The notes: generated by a model from the letters alone, not told the origin. A DNA stretch of 64,000 bases from Lasiodiplodia sp. COLG20 (GCA_009801085.1 VNWV01000001.1:1054001-1118000); one strand, 5' to 3'; numbered from the stretch's first letter, positions 35,050 through 48,690 are shown. Made by a program: numbers and translations.

Positions 35050-36234
35050 ATGGCTCATTCAAGTGGGCAAAGACAGCCAAACGGGAACCCAGGAGAAAGG
35101 GCGGACTGGGTTCGGCTCTCCGGTTGGACCTACGGCCTTGATCACCGGAAATTTGCTATTGGGAGCGCGCAAGAGCTTATCACCTCGCGGAGACCTCTCG
35201 GGAGTGGCTTTCTTGGTTTTGTCCAAGAAGTGAGCGTGAGGGGAGGGTTGAGAAACATTGTGCAAAAGACGGTCTACCTAAGCAATGAAGACAGATAGCT
35301 CAGGAGGAGGTTGATTGAAGACGAGGTCAGAACACTCAGGCAATTAGAGCATGACCACGTGGTTCTCTCACTGGGCTCGTTTGAGGAAGTGGATCAGAGT
35401 GGCAAAGGACTTTATTGTTCACTCATGGCTCCAGTGGGCGAGCAGAACCTCGCAGCCTTTCTCCGTGAAAGCGACCAACGCAGAGCGGAACATGCTAGTT
35501 GGCTCCGGAAGTGGTTCAGCTGTCTGGCATCTGCGCTTGCATACATCCATGACCAGGGTGTACGCCATGAGGATATCAAGCCCCAGAACATCATCCACTT
35601 GAGGGACAGAATCTTTTTCACCGACTTTGGGTCAGCAACAATGTTCAGCAACAGAGATGTAACCTCTTATAGCGGACCAGCTAGCGCAATCACCCGCAAA
35701 TATGCTGCACCCGAGCATTTGGACGGCGGAAGCAACTCTCAGGCTCGTAACCGCCGTGGTGCTCGATCGGACGTATTCTCTTTAGGGTGTGTGTTCTCTG
35801 AAATGCTTGTAGTCATCAGCGGGTACACAATGGTCCAGTTTGACAATTACCTCCGAGCCGACCATGAAAGACCGGCCCCTTACAGCCAAAACCTCCGCCC
35901 TATGGATGAGTGGTTTGGGTCGGGAGGGATGGGAAGTCACAACCGCCGGATCTACAGCTCAATTATCAGACCCATGTTGGCAACGGAAAGGATTCGGCGA
36001 CCAAAGGCAGATCGAATCCTGGAGCAGCTCGGAATGGATCCAATGCGGAGCATACTTCCATGCCCTTGCGACCACGCATCGCCTCCTGCCCAACAAAGCT
36101 CGGGGCCTACCGAGACGGTAGCGGCTACATCGACTCAGTGGCAATGGAGCGCCACGCATCAACAATACTACTACACCACTACAGACTCCAACGGTAACAG
36201 CCAGTATGTGTTCGCGGATCAAAGCCAAAGTTAG
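35050..36234 (+). pseudogene. protein kinase gene with one in-frame TAG
   Basis: One continuous frame of 395 codons, broken only at codon 83 (35296-35298, TAG). Before the stop: the Gly loop LGSGFLGFVQEV and a beta-3 strand with lysine (IVQKTVYL). After it: helix C (EDEVRTLRQLEHDHVV), HEDIKPQN (HED instead of HRD), DFG, APEHL and a subdomain IX aspartate (RSDVFSLGCVFSEM). The kinase core is otherwise complete, so one codon separates a gene from a pseudogene. The C-terminus is a short WQWSATHQQYYY...GNSQYVF element. A 27-nt intron could also remove the stop but is too short. It resembles the expanded Ser/Thr kinase families of filamentous fungi. Confidence 0.7.
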
Positions 36235-37466
36235 GTGAGGCGTCAGTTGACTATGAAATATTTATGGGTACAAGACTAACGTATCTGTAAGCCTTCTAAT
36301 CAAACGCGCTGCCTATTAGTTCTAATCAAAGGGAAGCTTCGACCTCTGGGCCAACACGGATGATTTTCCGCTTGTCTCGCGAGCTCGATGTAAGTGCCAA
36401 GGCAGCGGAGTGGAGTCTGCTCAGTGGAGTATTATCACTCAACGCGACACTGAAAGCCCTGACGGGCTTTCAAAGCTTATTGGCTGGCTGAGAATAGCAG
36501 CATATTTAAGCGCTGGCAAATTGAAGTAAAGACGGACCTCTAGCTTCAATGCTCGTGGCGGGAGGGCTGACTAAGGCCGTGATTGTTTGAAATGAGTTTG
36601 CGTGGCGAGTCCGAACTCATGCGAATGGATCTACGTTCAGTTTCTAGTATTGTAAATCAAATCTACATTTTCATATCTTTTGCTAGGCACTTCCTTTCAT
36701 TCCCACGGCTGACATCGAGAGGCTGACGGATGCACCTCATCATTGACACTTTGCCACAGTTTTGGGAAAGAGGTCGTGCACTTTCCCTTGGATTATAACG
36801 ACCCAATAGCAGAGATGCCTCCTGCACGCGAGGCCGAAAAAGAGGCTGGCTTCACTCCATGTGATCAAAGCAAAGAGGAATAGATCATCCAGCGAGGCTG
36901 ACTTTCAGAGGCTTCGCGAAATGCATACTTCTCTCCGCTTTTAGCCTCTAAACCTTGGGCTTTGCCTCATCAACACAACTTTAGTGGAGTGTGGATCTGC
37001 GTTTTCGGTGTAAGTTTACATAAAAACAGGAAAAGCCCAAGTCAAGAGACATGTGAGTAGGCTGCCAAGATGCTTATCTCGCGAATCCAGCAACATGCAT
37101 GCCAGGCTCCATCACGCAAGGCTGAAGGCTGGATGCAGAAGAAAGGGCGGCTACGTCATCTTCAGCCTTGTGTCATTATTGAATCTCACTTTCCAACACA
37201 GTATTCATCAAGTGCTACCGATACCCCCTATACTCCGATACAGCTCTTAGAGAAGACAGGCAGGCAGCCCGCCAAAATGGCCAACTGAGCAGAAGTTTAT
37301 ATCTTTTGCATTTGCATTCGACGATTGCTCTACCTGGTCTCCTGTTGATGCTCCGAGACATTTTTCATCAATTATTCCGACATTACCAGAAGTGGATCAT
37401 GCAATCAAGTCTCTTTTTACAGATCTTCAAACTTAATTATTACTCCCGATCAGTATGCTACAGCCC
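36235..37466. other. 1.2-kb intergenic region
   Basis: No supported gene. It is the 3' flank of two convergent genes. Short ORFs on both strands show nothing recognisable. Confidence 0.4.
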
Positions 37467-40094
37467 TCACTCCTCCTTCCCTGCGGCGTCGACTTGCACA
37501 GTCCTGACCACGTGCTGCTCCTCCCTCTTCCTCGCATTCCTCACGGCAGCCCTAACCGCCGCGGGCAGGTCGATGTGGAAGAACGGCCTGTTGACACCGT
37601 ACACGGTAGTGAGCCTCTTTCTCACACCACCGCCATTTTCCACATCTCCCACCACAGCCTTTTCATCCCTCACCTCCTCCACGCTCGACCCACCCACCTC
37701 AGCGACAGCGAACAGCCCCTCGGTCCCAACCGCCGCACTTCCTTTAGCCCCGTACCCGAACCCAGCCGCAGCCAACGCCCTCTTCGTCCACCTCCTCCCC
37801 ACGCCAGCAAAATGCCACTCCAACACGCCCTCCCCTCCCTCGACCGCATCCGCATGCCTTTCGAGCTGCTTCCGCACATCGACCAAGCCCTGCACAGCCG
37901 TAACGTCGACGTTCGCAACAGCACCGAAGTCGAGCACGACGGCGCGCAGCACGGGGCGGGCGTCGGCGTCGAGGTCGACGACTTCGCCGCGCCGCGGACC
38001 GGGATCGTTCCAGGGCCGGTCGCCCAGGCGCGCGTAGTGGTTGGCGCGCGCCGGCCGCGTGTGCGCGAAGACGGCCGTCGTCAGCGCGTCCAGGTACGCG
38101 GCCTGGTTGGCGTACGTCAGCGTGTCCGTCAGCCGGTAGATGAGGATGCCTGGGTGTGGCATGGCGGTGAGAGGGAGCGAGGGGTTGGAGCCGTCGTGGT
38201 GCGTTAGTGGGAGGTAGGCGTCGGTGGTGGTGGGGAAGTCGATGGCTGAGTCGTTCATCGGGGCGGCGGAGGCCGAGGTGGAGGAGGGGGTGGATGAGGA
38301 GGAAGAGCTCGGGGGGTGGCGGTCGATGGAGTCGGCGGGGTCGGAGGGGTGGTGTTGCTGCTGCTGGCGCGCGAACTCGGCGTCGGTCAGGTAGTGGACT
38401 TTGATGTGGCCCAGGACGAGTCCCTTGGCGCGAGCGTGGCGGAAGAGCAGGACGGCTGCCGAGGCGGCGATGGCTGTGTAAATGCCGTTTTCGATGTTGG
38501 TGAAGATGGTGACGAGCACACCGGCGAAGAAGATGATGACCTCGAGCGGTGAGATCTGGTAGAAGCGGTAGACGACGTCGGGCGGCGTAATCAGATCACC
38601 CACGGCGTGGATGATCAGACCTGCCAGCGTAGACATGGGGATGTAGAAGAACACGGATGTCAGCGCGTACAGAGCCAGGAGCACAAGCACTGCAGTGAAG
38701 ATGCCTGCGAGCGGTGTCCGGACACCGGCTTTGGACTTGATGGCTGTGCGCGAGAAGGAGCCGGTGGCTGGGTATCCACCAAGGAAGGGGCCGAAGACGT
38801 TGGTGAAGCCGAGTGCTACGAGCTCCTGCGAGGGGTCGATCGTATAGTTGTTGATGCGTCCGAAAGACTTGGAGATGGCGATGTGCTCGATCAGCAAGAC
38901 AATGATTGCGGCCGGAAGTTCGCTTGAGAAGGCTCGGATGAGGCGAGTATCAATGTGAGGTGCACCGGCGTGTTGGAATCCTGCCACAAATTAGCTTCTG
39001 TCTCCCGGTAAGAATAGAAGAGCAAGTGGGTACCTCGTGGCACAGTCCCAAGGATTTTGAACTTCGCCTCCTTAGCATTCGAGATGCCCCTGTTCGAGAG
39101 CCAACTGGCCATGGTGTACAGAAGAATGATGAAGGCCATTCTCAAGGTAGAGAGGAAGAACCACATCTTCTTGCGGTGCGGCTGCTTCTCGGACATGGTG
39201 TTGCAGACCCAGCGGATGAAGTACAAGGCAAACAGAGCACTGAGGCCGAGTGCGGCGTCAATCTTGGTCGATCCGAGCTTCTTGAGCGTATTGATCAGAA
39301 CCAAGTAAGTAGCCTCGCGCGTGTTGATGCCCGAAATTCCCATCATTGCCGGCACCTGCCCGACAGCAATGCTGAAGGCAGCGCCTGTCATGAAAGACGT
39401 AATAGCAACGAGCGGGATGAACTCGACAATCCAGCCAGCACGGATGAGGCCGATAAAGAGGAGGATTGCACCTGAAATGAGTGATAGACATCTGGCCACC
39501 TGCTCAGCAGGAATATCGGGGTGCTTGTCCTGCACTTTGATGACGATGTTGCCGACAATCGTGGACATGACGGCGACCGTCTGGATGGTGCTTGTTAGCT
39601 GCACTGGTCCTTTTCGTACGCTCGAGCATTGCAACTCACACCAATGGTAATGTCCTTGGAGGTAGCAAAGGCCCAGTATAGCAGGAATCCGACAAACGAC
39701 GTGTACAGTCCATACTCGGGGCTCAGTTTAGCGAGCAGCGCATATGCCATGCCCTGCGGGACAACGACGAAGCCAACGGTAACGCCTACAAGTTCGAGTC
39801 AGACAAAGCCGAACAAGTGGTTGGAGCAGACTGACCGGCAATGATATCCCCAGTCAGCCATTGGAGGTTGTAGTGGAAGATCCAGTTCCAAAAGGGGAAG
39901 AGGTCTTTGATGTAACGAGCGGCGCCGGCGCGAGTGGGCTTGAACTGCAACAGAAACTCCTTTGCCGTCGGTTCCTCCTCAAAGTACGGGTCAACGTGGT
40001 CAGGAATTAGCGTCGCATAGTCGTCTTTGTCCGGCTCTTGCCTGTAGTCGACGTTGATACCGAGTGGCTTGGCCAAGACGCGGCGCGAAGGCAT
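37467..40094 (-). CDS. SulP (SLC26-type) sulfate permease with STAS domain
   Basis: Four exons (40094-39836, 39785-39640, 39580-39034, 38980-37467) give 821 residues. The start has the cytosolic FKPTRAGAARYIKDLFPFWN motif. The membrane core includes GDIIAGVTVGFVVVPQGMAY, ATSKDITIGTVAVMS and GGYPATGSFSRTA, all typical of fungal plasma-membrane sulfate/proton symporters (yeast Sul1/Sul2, Neurospora CYS-14). A long Ser/Pro/His linker leads to a C-terminal STAS domain (VVLDFGAVANVDVTAVQGL). Sulfate import under sulfur limitation is inferred from the family. A near-match to the CYS3/MetR site lies upstream (40569). Confidence 0.93.
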
Positions 40095-41404
40095 GCTGGA
40101 TCAAGTGGTACAAAGTCACCCTGAGGAAACAATTGGCAAGGCACCAAGTCCATCTTTAAAAGCTTCCGCAGCCTTACTGCTTGTTGGCTGAGTCTCCAAA
40201 TCGAACGACAGCGGAAAAACATAAACGCCCAGTCTCTCGGTATTCTTGGTGGCTCGGTCTGGGCCGAGAGTGCCCCGGTGCTGCGTTGCCAGACATTGGA
40301 TGGTTGAGAACAAAAGGCAGCCCAGGGCTTGCACGCGCAATTGCCAGGTGAAATGTCGTCAGTCGTTAGCACCGCGCCAACCCTCTTGTCCTGGTCGCTT
40401 GTCTGCTTGGATGGCTTGGTTGCCAAGGTGTCGTCTTGGGCTGGCCTTGGCGGCTGAAGCATCATCGCGTCCGAAGCCTCAATCTCTACACGAAAAAAGG
40501 TCGAATAGGTGCATTCGGCCAATCAGCAGTGCACGCGGTTAATGTTGAACAAGCATGTTGCATTAGCCATTGCGCCATGTTAGGCTCATCCATCCAGACC
40601 CAAAGAACGCCATGAACCCGGTACTCGGGTCGGGTACTGCGCTTGACATTTTCGCAAAGCTAAAACTTTCAGCTGCACAGATTTGCAACTAGCTAGAAAT
40701 CAGTTCAATAAATGTCGACTTCAGCGCCACCTCATTGCCTCTCGCCTGCGATCGGTAAGCCGAAGAAGTCGTGCCATTGCGCGACTTTTGAATCACATTG
40801 CGAAGTGTCCTTTGAGCATCACGAATTCTTCCGTTTTGTCTGTGCCACTTACGCCTATCTCTCAGCAATTTCTTGGTGTCGCGTAACCGAGCTGGACCCT
40901 TGAAATCCTCCGAATGCGTGTGCGAGCGATGTACTGGCCCTGGCGCCATGGAGAGGTAGCAGACTTGCGAAAGGAACGAACGAATATGTGGCCAATTGGC
41001 CAAGCCGATCAGACTTTTCTTTTTTTTTTTAGGCGATAGGGCTTTAGATACTCATTCGTAGCCTCTAGCTTCAGAGCCTTCCTGGTTCTGGGCCTTGGGA
41101 TTACTTGCTTTTGCTCTAAGCCTCCGCAGTCTAGACCTGGCGCTCTCATATCAGACTCCTAGGGAATCACCTACTATCAGTTCAATGGACTGGAATCTGG
41201 TCAAGTGCATGCCTTTGCTGCCTTGACATGTTTTAAGCGCGGGGTAATTCAATATTGTGCTGGGGAACTGTAATATCGAGGTGCGGGAGGTCTTAGGGGA
41301 GACGCCAGCACCTGAGACAGGCCCGGTGCGAATACGAAAACTCGGAAAGAACTGGGACCAAACACTTTTCTCATCATGTCAAATAAGTTGTCTCCTGCCT
41401 ACTA
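40095..41404. other. intergenic, sulfate permease promoter side
   Basis: No gene supported. It contains a CYS3-like site at 40569-40578 and a T run near 41018-41030. Confidence 0.4.
40569..40578 (-). promoter_or_regulatory. possible CYS3/MetR-type bZIP site
   Basis: On the minus strand the ten bases read ATGGCGCAAT, nine of ten matching the Neurospora CYS3 consensus ATGRYRYCAT. It lies about 475 nt upstream of the sulfate permease start, a plausible place for sulfur-limitation control. A chance match is possible. Confidence 0.3.
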
Positions 41405-42003
41405 TCATAGAGCTGTCCAGTATCTACTGGATGCTTCCAGCATAGAATCAAAGCCTCCGGGCTCGGAGTAGAGCAACTCCAGCGCAATATCATGTTGAAA
41501 TACTATGAAACGCTCGGAGATGAGGAGAAAATCCATGGAGGGCATGCTTTCAGGGTTAGGTGTAGTTGAGAGCTTGAATTTCACATGTTTGATTTCCAGT
41601 GGCGGGTTCAGCAGGGTCACAAGAGCAAAGGTGGGGAGGGGTTGACACTTGCGGGCGAGCCACTGACTTGAGTGTGCCCTGGCGTAGGATTTAGTTGAAA
41701 GGATAGCCCGGAGATGAATGTCACACTAAAATCTGCAGGCTGGCTGTAAGAGGAAACCCCTGGCCTCCGCACCGATGATTCCAGGGTAGAATCGCAGCCG
41801 CCCAGGCTGGGCGCTTCGACTTTGGGCATGAAGATCCCTGATGGGCCCACAGCTATTATGTTAGGACAAACATCAGATAATATGAACGAGGGCAAGATTC
41901 TGGACTGCGAAATCTCAGAACACTCGAGTGATGCGTTTGCTTCGGCTGGGTGAGTCTCCGAGGAAACTGCACGGTGCACCGGGGATCCAATCGCTTGATT
42001 CAA
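41405..42003 (-). CDS. possible two-exon gene, unknown product
   Basis: Two frames, 42003-41725 and 41662-41405, join in phase through a 62-nt intron with a GTGACA donor, a CTAAAT branch site and a GTCAG acceptor, giving 178 residues. The second exon (FKLSTTPNPESMPSMDFLLI, then IALELLYSEPGGFDSML) reads like real protein. The first is Ser/Pro-rich. No family is recognised and the donor is weak, so this may be chance or a relic. Confidence 0.3.
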
Positions 42004-44025
42004 GCACGCACCCTTATAATTGTTCTACTTAAGGCCTATTTCCGCTCCGCCAATAGTCTAACCGGAATTAAGTGACACGGCTAATGAGCGCTAAAATAAA
42101 CATGGACGCCCCCTTAGAGCCCTGAGTCCAGCGATGGAGCAGCAGCAAGCGCAGCAAGTAACGGTGAATGATCAACCAGTAAACCAGTGACGTAAATGCT
42201 TTGCCGCCGCCAAGTTTGTCTCAACTACATTAAAAATGACCAGGCATCTAGGTGTGCAAGTGATGAGGCAAGGGCGCGTCAGCGGCTCTTGTCAGAGGCG
42301 CAGCACGGATACTCGGATGCGTTGTCTCCACATTTGATGGACTTGACGAATTTCTTAGAAGACCGCATGGCGGAGTCAGCACGCACCAAGAGCGGACATC
42401 GACGCTTATCAAACAGCACATTGCAGGCCACTGTGTCATCGTCGCCTCTCGACTCGATCTGGGGAAGGGATAAAGAAGGAAAGACTTTCCGCACAGAGGT
42501 TCGAGAAAGGCGGGGCGCAAGTGGCAACACGACTCATTTTCTTCTACTGTATCAGGTTGTCTCCACTCGAGGCGTAGCAGTCATGCGCAAGATTGTTGAA
42601 GAAGTTCAACGCTTCGAGCACTATAATCCTCTGAAGCGAGTATACCTCCGTCCTTCAGTCTGGCCTTGATACCGAAAATAGAAGAGAGAAAAAAAAAAAA
42701 AAGCGCAGTTACTGCATCCCAGAAATACCACCGCTCGTACATCTCTCGGGCAAAGGAAGAACCTGAGACACGAAAGGCGCGATAGCACGTCGAAATAAGG
42801 GCCGGTACGGAAAACGGCGCGCAGGCCCCACTGAATGGCCTCATACCCTTGCAAGCCACCCTCTCTGACGAGCACCGTTGCGCGCGCGCACAGAAGACGG
42901 GGGAAAATCGCCGTGGATCTGCGTCGGTTTGAGATTCGATGATCCGGTCGCTGAGCCATTTCCTTTTTCTCCCTTGATTAGACAGGGTGCCATCTAGACC
43001 TCGCCGCCCAGTCAGCGTGTATTAACTCGAAATTACGCAGAGGCCTCCGAAAGAGGAAACACCCATGCGCACTACCAACCACACACTCTCTCCCATATTC
43101 ACCTACACTCAAGTAGAACAAACATTCCGTGCCGCTAGGCACCGTATGATACATCATGCTCACCGGGAAACACTCATGCGTGTGAAGACAACAGCGCCTC
43201 GGTGCTTGGCTCGAAATGATTGGTGTGGCGCATTTTGCATGTTGCATTACCTGAAACGTATGGCAGGCGATTAGACCCCTCTCCCCATTCTTGAGGGGAA
43301 TTCCAAATAGACTCAGCCCGGGCAGCGTCCCCACGTTGGAAAGAAAAGTTCCTGGCTTCCAGGCGGCGGCTCAGTGGACCAATCAAGAGGCGAAGGGGCG
43401 TTTTCCGCGACAAAACGAACAAGAACCGTATCATGCCCATGTAAAGGTAGACCCGCGCCGGTAGGACTGTTCGCTCTAGTAGGACGGATGGAGAAGTGGA
43501 TGCGGGCCGTGTTCGAGCTGTGCCGTGCGCCACGTTTTGAGGTAAGAATCAAACTCTTGCCCTGCATAAACTTAGTAAACAAGCGCTTATCATATCTTCG
43601 GTTGCTGGTTTACCAGACTAGTGTCAGGCGAGCCACTCTCATATACTATCGTTCCTGCAGGTCATACGTGAGGCGGGGCTCGTATTCGGTCAGGATAGAG
43701 CGTTTAGACCAAGCTTCTTCTTAAGAGCCGATGACAATTTCGCTAGCTGCAAAGTGCACGACTGAGTAATCAAACGGTATAGATGCAAATAGATAGGCTT
43801 GGCACTTTACCTCGAAACTTTTAATCTTTATTAATACTTGAACCGGAAAAGGGTATTCTTGTGACATGTTGAGATGTTGTCCACCCCCGCAAGTCGGTTG
43901 AGGTTAAGCTCCGCATCTGTACTATTGCCACCGAAACCCTAAATGCAGAGAAGAAGAAAAACATGAACATCCATAGAACTTTTGCACCGTTTGACTCCTA
44001 ACAAGTTTCATGAACCGACTGTTGC
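42004..44025. other. 2-kb region without a supported gene
   Basis: A 157-codon plus-strand frame (42196-42669) and several shorter ones occur, but none shows a domain, conserved motif or splice pattern. An A run lies at 42691-42704. Confidence 0.4.
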
Positions 44026-45249
<1,224 letters not shown>

Positions 45250-46281
45250 GGCGATTGAGGGGTGCAGAGAAGGTGAGAAGCAAGTATAGCGAGTGCTGAC
45301 TTGTGTCTATAAGAGGGGCGTGGTTGGCGGCGAGAGAGAAAAGCAGTGAGTCAATCATGAGCTGACTTGACCTGAATAATTTTGGGCGGCCAGGGCTCAG
45401 CCGCCGCCGCTGACCGGAGTTGCGGTGCGCACCCCGCCACCGCTTCCGGCAGCGTTACGATTACCTGAGCCACGCGTATTGTAACGTGCATGAATCCAGC
45501 GATCGCGGATCCGCGCATCCGTCCAACGCCAGAGACACACCCCGGACATTTTCAAGCTTTCCTGCGCCCCAATTGCTGTCGCTGCGATCGGCACCGGTCA
45601 ATACTGGCTGACGTCGGTTCGGAGAGCTGCTAGCACAGAGGATTCCGCAGCAGGGATGCCGGCTTGTGGGGACGGCGACGTTATCAGCCACAGAGCAGGC
45701 ACGCCGATCTACTAATCACGTCGCGCCGGAGTCAGCAAATGTGGCTCGCATCCTTTCGTGCACAGCAGGCATCAGCTTGCCAGGGCGCACCAGGGTCGCA
45801 CCTACAGCGCCGACTTGGCGCCGGCACGCAGCCCGCGCAAACAGCAGCGTTTCTGCACGCTGAAACCAGCCTCGCGAATCTCGAGGGTGCATGAAGAGCC
45901 TGCATCGGCGCAGGCGCTTCGCGAGGGACTCTCAGCTGTCCTGTGTCGTGGCGTAGGCCCGGGAAGGCGGCCGACCGGCGGCTGTTGTGACCCGTGCGTG
46001 GGGCTGGTTTCACTTTCCCGGGCCTCTGAGCTGCTTGACATTCATCCTGCCAATCCCGCTATCGCACCCCGCGCTCTTTGGCAGCCTGCGCCAGCCCAGT
46101 GACTTCTCCTGAAACCCACCCTCGGCGCGAATCCCCCAACCCAGAAAAAGGCCCGCCGTCCTCATGCAGTGATGTGCCCGAACCTTATATCGTGAGCTCT
46201 GGACGTCCCCACTGCCGTCACCGTAGCTACACTGCATCATTTAACCTCGGCGTTCGCCCTCTTTTTCTACCAAACAACAAC
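45250..46281. other. divergent promoter region
   Basis: Between the DAHP synthase start (minus) and the 46282 gene (plus). It holds a Gcn4/CpcA-type site at 45347. No gene is supported. Confidence 0.45.
45347..45353. promoter_or_regulatory. Gcn4/CpcA-type site
   Basis: TGAGTCA, a perfect match to the cross-pathway-control element TGA(C/G)TCA, lies 98 nt upstream of the DAHP synthase start codon. Amino-acid-biosynthesis genes of fungi are commonly induced through such sites by CpcA/Gcn4 during starvation. Position and gene function agree. Confidence 0.6.
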
Positions 46282-47149
46282 ATGTTCCAACTACCACAAC
46301 GCATGGCGCTGAAGCGCCCCCGCGCCGACGACGACGACGACGTCTCAATTCGCCATTTTGAAAAGGTAAGGCCGCGACACGGGCTGCCGGGAATCCCACA
46401 TAGTAACCTTGACGCTGCAGAAGCACCGCAATGACACGGCCTGCCCGCCACCGCCCGAGCATTTCTTCCACACCAAGACACTCAGCTTCTCGCAGAACCG
46501 CGCCAACTCGCCATGTCTGCCTGCCCTAACGCCAGGCCACTCGGACGAGTCAGGCTGCGACTCGCCTGAACTACCTGCCTATGCCGACACCGACATGGAT
46601 GACTGCATGGAGGACGACTACGGTGCTCTGCGGTCCAACCCTAATTCGCCGGCTGTCCCCTTCATGTTGCCCGAGCGCCTCAATCCCCGCCAGCACCAGT
46701 CAGACCCTAGTACTGGCCGCATACCCACGCCCATCTACGGCCACTTCCCTCCCAAGATCACGTCCAACGAGCCGCCGAGCGACATCAGGACCACAACGCT
46801 TGAGGAGCTGAGGGCCGCGTCGGCCAATGCCCGCCGAAGCATGGCCCAAAGAGACGTCGGCCGCGACATGCCTTCGCCCATCCGTGAGGACGACATGGCC
46901 CTGACGCCCACCACCCTGGCCGGGAACCGTCTCTCGCGCCTCCACTTTTCCGGCCGAGGCGACGGCGACGGCATGGACATGGACTCGCCCACCTTCGAGC
47001 CGCAGCGCCACCTCGCTGCTGAGTCCAAGTCAGGCCGTGCCAGGAGCGGAGCGATCACGGGCAAGAAGTTCCACATGGGCTTCCGCGAGGACTGTCCCAA
47101 GTGCCTGGCAAGAGTGCCGGGGCACAACGCGCATTTCCTTCCGTCTTGA
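46282..47149 (+). CDS. conserved ascomycete protein with C-terminal CPKC motif
   Basis: Two exons (46282-46365, 46421-47149) with a GTAAGG donor and GCAG acceptor give 270 residues. The start (MFQLPQRMALKRPRADDDDD) has a basic then acidic patch resembling a nuclear signal. The middle is Pro/Ser/Asp-rich and likely disordered, with several SP and TP sites. The end is the most conserved-looking part, KKFHMGFREDCPKCLARVPGHNAHF, with CPKC and two His that could hold zinc. I associate this tail with fungal hypothetical proteins but know no function. Confidence 0.7.
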
Positions 47150-47544
47150 CATACTAGCGGAGGACACGACTGAACACGAACTGGACATGGCGTATGAGCA
47201 AGAAAGAACACGGCGTTGGCGTTACAGGACATCATCTTTAGGACTCGATTTATAAACGACACAAACGCTCATGAGACAAAGACGGCGACAACCTCGCCTG
47301 GACAGGAGTGCATCAGGATTTGGCTTGCAATTTACACAGTTCACCCGCTTGGCTTTTTTGGACATTTACATGGATAGATTTGAAAAAAAAAGGCGCATAC
47401 GGCCCGAATCACAAAGGGCCGGTGTGGGCTGGTAAGCGGTTTCACATTCTTCCTTCAGGAATGCTTTTTCGTCATTATCACATCCCCCAGTCTATAGTCT
47501 ATGCAAAAAAAGGGCGTTGCAGCATTGATTTCGATTTTGTTCCT
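47150..47544. other. intergenic between convergent genes
   Basis: 3' flanks of the 46282 gene and the GH105 gene. An A run occurs at 47383-47391. No gene. Confidence 0.4.
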
Positions 47545-48690
47545 TTAAACGTATAACCTCAAAAACTCGACGAGGGTCATGATGGCCATGGCCTGGCCGT
47601 AGGGCATGCTGGTGCACTCGATGTCGTAATAGTGCTTGTAGTCCCTGCCCATGCCGGTGCCGAAGCTGGTGTTGAGCAGCTCGCCGTCTTCGCTGATCTT
47701 GCCCAGCACAGCCTTAGTAGCGCGGAGGGCGACGTCCTCGTAACCTTCCTTAGGGATGTAGTGCTTGCGCACGGCCTTGAGGATGCCGTAGGCGAAGCCG
47801 GCGGTGGCGGACGACTCGATGTAGCTGCCGGCCGACTCGGGCTCGTCGAGCAGGGTGCGCCACAGGCCCTCGGGAGTCTGCAGGGTCTTGAGGGTGTCGA
47901 CCTGGGCGCGGAAGATGTCGAGCAGGTACTCGCGGGTGGGGTCGCCGGGCTTGAGGTCGAGCAGCTCGATGAAGTCCGGGATGACGATGGTGACCCACGA
48001 GTTGCCGCGGGCCCAGCGGGCGCGGGCGAAGTTGTGGCCCAGGCTGCCGTTGGGGCCCTTTTCGAACTGCCAGCCGTGGAAGAAGAGGCCGGTGTCCTTG
48101 TCGAACAGGAACTGCATGTGCACGAGGAACTGGCGCTTGGCCTCCTCAATGTACTCCGGGCGGCCCAGCACCAGGCCGATCTTGGCCAGCGGCATGACGG
48201 TCATCATCAGCGTGTCGTCCCACAGCTGGTCCTTGTTCTCCTCCAGGTAGGTGATGTGCTGGAAGCCGCCGAAGGGGGTGCGCGGCAGCTCATGCATGGC
48301 CCACTCGGCCCAGCTCTCCAGCCACGGCCGCCAGGTGTCGTCGCGCAGCCGCGGGTCCTCGTACAGGTAGGCCAGCGCCAGGAAGACGGACATGGTGTTG
48401 ATGTTCTTGGTGGTGCCCTCGGCCAGGCGGCCCTCGTACCACGACTTGAGGATGGAGAGGGTCTCCTGCGAGTTGGTGAGGGTGTAGTACTGGTACAGGC
48501 CGTACAGGCCGATGCCGTGTGTCCACTCCCAGTCATTCCAGCCTTTTGTGTCGATGACGCGTCCGTCGGGTAGGCGCAGCAGGAAGTGGCCGGTCTTGTC
48601 GTTGATGTTGACAAGGTTGTGGGTGAGCTTCTTGATGGCCGTGTGGATTTCGGAGGCGGGCAGCCCGTGGACGGTGAGTGGGGTGGGCAT
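47545..48690 (-). CDS. GH105 unsaturated rhamnogalacturonyl/glucuronyl hydrolase
   Basis: A single exon of 381 residues forming the (alpha/alpha)6 barrel of glycoside hydrolase family 105. Landmarks are GWNDWEWTHGIGLYGLYQYY (50-69), QLWDDTLMMTV with the WDDT Asp (157-160) typical of the catalytic region, FFHGWQ, RARWARGNSWV and SSATAGFAYGI. There is no signal peptide, so it acts in the cytosol on imported oligosaccharides. The family removes the 4,5-unsaturated uronic acid left by pectin lyases. Its divergent neighbour is an MFS anion transporter, which fits a take-up-and-cleave pair. Confidence 0.93.
   Translation of the reverse strand: MPTPLTVHGLPASEIHTAIKKLTHNLVNINDKTGHFLLRLPDGRVIDTKGWNDWEWTHGIGLYGLYQYYTLTNSQETLSILKSWYEGRLAEGTTKNINTMSVFLALAYLYEDPRLRDDTWRPWLESWAEWAMHELPRTPFGGFQHITYLEENKDQLWDDTLMMTVMPLAKIGLVLGRPEYIEEAKRQFLVHMQFLFDKDTGLFFHGWQFEKGPNGSLGHNFARARWARGNSWVTIVIPDFIELLDLKPGDPTREYLLDIFRAQVDTLKTLQTPEGLWRTLLDEPESAGSYIESSATAGFAYGILKAVRKHYIPKEGYEDVALRATKAVLGKISEDGELLNTSFGTGMGRDYKHYYDIECTSMPYGQAMAIMTLVEFLRLYV

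Noticed and set aside
37306..38207. Plus-strand frames of 243-250 codons opposite the sulfate permease STAS exon
   Set aside because: Antisense shadows of GC-rich coding DNA. The minus strand carries the STAS domain.
42196..42669. 157-codon plus-strand frame
   Set aside because: No domain, no splice signals and no neighbour logic. Possible but unsupported.
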